A stretch of 64,000 nucleotides of DNA from Marisa cornuarietis (lineage: Eukaryota > Mollusca > Gastropoda > Architaenioglossa > Ampullariidae), in the NCBI GenBank assembly GCA_004794655.1, contig SMMW01000592.1, positions 2,810,501 to 2,874,500 of the forward strand, in the 5' to 3' direction. A model generated the notes under the pieces. The model searched no databases, was not told the DNA's origin, and saw nothing but the letters and a program-made list of their open reading frames with translations. Made by a program: the position numbers and the translations under genes. This document shows, piece after piece, positions 61,330-64,000 of this stretch. Numbering within the stretch: the stretch's first letter is position 1; each line of letters begins with the position of its first letter.

Positions 61330-61960
61330 TTCCTTAACTCGTACCGGAAGTACTGGGGAGACATCATGGAAAACAGCAGAGGTGAACTTAAGCCAAAGGG
61401 GCCGGTCATGCCCCCGCGTGTGAAAGTCCCACAGTAGACATCCTGTCGAGTCCATCATGTTAGTCACCCAGCTTTTCCCTTGCCTGTCACGGCGTCGACC
61501 ACCTTCAATGGTCAACCTGTGACTATGAAAACTCGAGCAGTCGAAGGCCCCGTTCGTTCGTCTCACCAAGCCGTAAGAAGCCAACCCTGCCGGCCCATTG
61601 CCGAAATGCGTCTGGCCCTACCTTCGCAATAAAATACCCGATCGCGGCGAGGATATCCTTCTTTGGTACCACTCGGATAAGATTGTTCGTAGATAAGATG
61701 GTCATGTCGTGGGGTTTGGCAGCGACTTGGACCGAGATTAGCCTGCTTAACATGGAGGACCAACTAAGAACCGCACCCGACACCTGTTTATGGACAAAGA
61801 ATCCTACTCCATTCTCGTGCACGGATCCCTTGTTGGTACTCACCACCCTTCCACCCCTATTGCGGTGGTTCCGCCAATAAAGCCAGTGTCTTTGTCGGGG
61901 AAGGTCCTTCGCCGCCTGTCGTGTCATTACTACCATGCTTTACCTTACTGGTACAACAGG
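61330..61960 (-). mobile_element. LINE endonuclease relic ('craniofacial development protein 2-like'), minus strand
   Basis: On the minus strand broken frames read NGVGFFVHKQVSGAVLSW, SRLISVQVAAKPHDMTIL, KVGPDAFRQWAGRVG and TNERGLRLLEFS, in the order seen in RTE/jockey-like endonucleases often annotated as craniofacial development protein 2. It lacks the catalytic start and is interrupted further left. Confidence 0.75.
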
Positions 61961-62049
61961 TGTGACATGATTATCGACTACAAGCACTATAATTTCACAA
62001 ACTTGCATCAGAGTTAAATTTCTTAAATTTCTTCAAAGATTTACGTGGC

Positions 62050-62099
62050 ACTAATAATAACTGAGGCTAGCTCAACGCGCTTTACAAAAAATAAAACAG

Positions 62100-62181
<82 letters not shown>
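62050..62181 (-). repeat. (GAT)n microsatellite with 'GTAAAGCGCGTTGAGC' flank
   Basis: About 28 GAT units at 62098-62181. On the minus strand the flank reads TTTGTAAAGCGCGTTGAGCT, the usual 3' end style of mollusc LINE/SINE tails that then run into a trinucleotide repeat. Confidence 0.8.
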
Positions 62182-62182
<1 letters not shown>

Positions 62183-64000
62183 GCTATTTTGGTGAGAAGT
62201 TGAGCTGCATTAGCATTGATGTGGTCTATCTTTGCAAAACATGCAAAACACCTTGCATTCTTTCCCCCATATCTTATTCCAGTATACAAATGCATCAGAT
62301 ATGAGTTTTTCTGGATAACTTATTTCACCTCCTATCCGAGGAAGGTTAGTTTCCAATCGAGTCGAGATCCATCAATGACAATGCAAACCACGTTCGTGCA
62401 AGCGGACTTTTTTTTTTACAAGTCTTTGAACCTCAGGGAAACAAGCAGATTAAATAGAGCTTAGTTCAAACACTGATCTTAGGCCACTGCACAGAAGACA
62501 AGGAGGTGGATAGAGAGTGACCAAGCTATCGAAACAATTTGTTTAAAGAACGCAAGAGTCAGCAACCGGGGGTAACAATAAATATTTAGCCATCCTTTTG
62601 AGGAAAGTAAGATTGATGTGAATGCTTTATGAAAGTTGCCATTTACACTTCTACAGCTATGCAATAAGTCAACACCGCCAACAAGAATGTGAAAAATAAA
62701 TATAACAATACAAACACAAATAAATATAGCATTACAAAAGTAATCAACAAACAAAATGATTAACTTAATTAACCATAGATTAAAACACACAAACAGTAAA
62801 TTTTCACGGTAAAAGTCTTTGATTAAAGTTCCCTTGTAACAAGTCTGCTTTACAGTTGCTTCTCCTCTTGAAATTCAGTTTGACCCAGTGCACCAGCCAG
62901 CGATAAACACAGACTGGAAGATAACAAAATAAAAAAAACCTGGACAGAAAATTACATTCCTTATAATCTAACAATCATTTAAATTCCTTGTTTTACTATT
63001 ATCTAATTCATAATACACTTCAAAAACTTACATAGAAAGATTTAAATGGACTCGCCTCAACAAATTTATCGTCGTTATTTACCTTCTGAATAATTCTAGT
63101 AAGGACTTTACACACAGCACTAGAGAAAACGGCTAGGATCTTTCCTTTGTCCCACACGAAAGGCAGCAAAAATGACTTGCAATCCTAATCATAACCATTC
63201 ATAGGAGTGGAGGTTCTTCTGTGATATGTAACTAGAAAGCATGTTCATAAAAGATTTGATAAATGAAGACTTTTAGGAGTGCTATTCTATTCCAGTGTTT
63301 TTATGGGCGCTTGTCTTCGTCCTTCTTCTTACGTGCTCTGCTGCTGACCCCTCTGCTGACTGGCCAGGTGAGAATAGGTTAAACAACAGGTTACCATATC
63401 TTGTCACACCTGGTGCATGGTGATAATCTTGATGATCAGCCGATGTCTGAGATGCATCCGCTGAAATGATGTCAAAGACATTCGCGTTCGCGTAGTTGCC
63501 TGGACATTTGCTCGTTCTTTTACTTCACAAATCAAGACACTAAAACTGCCTCTTTGCAGGGCCTGTATATATTTAATTATACTAACAAAATATATGTTAC
63601 AGTAAGTAATATAAATACACGACAAGGGTAGAAAATGATTACTTATTAATATCTCTAATTGTAAACACAGTCCTAAAAGAAAATTCCATTTCTCGGGTTG
63701 ATTGCTACCAGAAAAATACTAAAAGGTTACTTTTTACTGTTCACATTTGATAATGTTCTTTTACACTGTTAATTATAGTCACTGGAGCCTGATGTTACAC
63801 TGATTCACGAAATTATATATATATATATATATATTCTACAAATTATCTAACAGAAAAACTTTCAATGACTCCTCCACTTGGGGACAGACGTTAAACCACA
63901 TCGGTGCTGCCTCTTGGGGACGAGCGGCTACACCATTCCTGGGCCAAATACTCCAGTATAAGATTAACTCCACATAACTCATAAAAATCTCTTTACTTAC
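62182..64000. other. Intergenic right end, nothing recognised
   Basis: AT-rich sequence with a (TA)n run at 63813-63833. No coding exon, RNA gene or clear repeat copy is visible. Confidence 0.5.

Overview
The window is eukaryotic genomic DNA: AT-rich, split by many GT-AG introns, full of microsatellites and worn LINE, SINE and DNA-transposon copies. The tRNA-type SINEs and the repeats carrying a 'TATAGCGC' motif next to trinucleotide microsatellites resemble mollusc, probably gastropod, genomes. That taxonomic guess rests on memory of such repeats, not on a search.

About three quarters of the window (181-48097, + strand) is one very large gene whose 5' end lies left of the window. I trace 70 coding exons. 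Their junction phases agree throughout, and their summed length (14,252 nt plus the one base owed by the previous exon) is an exact multiple of three, giving about 4,750 residues and a stop at 48095-48097. The product is a single-pass membrane protein with a MUC4-like core. From N to C terminus: nine exons that each encode a pair of EGF domains (181-6748); a degenerate SEA-like domain and one EGF (7684-9677); a 21-nt microexon; NIDO (10154-12561), AMOP (13120-14355) and VWD (15181-16607); a post-VWD segment and a cadherin-like segment (17184 to about 19270); one 1,082-nt exon with eight EGF modules (19205-20286); nine smaller EGF exons (20510-25410); nine EGF-pair exons (25569-31632); a SEA domain (31864-32733) and a half EGF; twelve EGF-pair exons (33271-42169); a second SEA domain (42758-44204) and another half EGF; a 17-nt microexon; a transmembrane helix (45922-46057); and a cytoplasmic tail of about 125 residues (46559-48097).

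The EGF-pair exons fall into type A (TYGTNC start, THNC-type second EGF), a variant A' (second EGF without the calcium motif, CTGEKERC), and type B (TFGKNC start, SPPPC-type second EGF). They alternate A-B-A-B for most of the array, so the duplicating unit was a two-exon block. All are phase 1-1, so any subset can be skipped or joined in frame. Decayed exon copies, duplicated introns and a 107-bp block identical in four copies up to 40 kb apart show that the array is still turning over. The likely role is an adhesive, mucin-like or matrix-associated surface receptor of epithelium or haemocytes; this is inferred from domains only.

From 48.1 kb to the right edge I see no confident second gene. 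There is probable 3' UTR to about 50.8 kb. Beyond it lie a LINE relic (endonuclease, RT and C-terminal pieces, 51.3-52.9 kb), a LINE ORF1 relic (53.86-54.3 kb), a broken Tigger/pogo transposon with a recognisable right terminus (54.69-56.55 kb), microsatellites, and a LINE endonuclease relic on the minus strand (61.33-61.96 kb). Introns not listed separately hold nothing I recognise beyond splice signals and low-complexity sequence.
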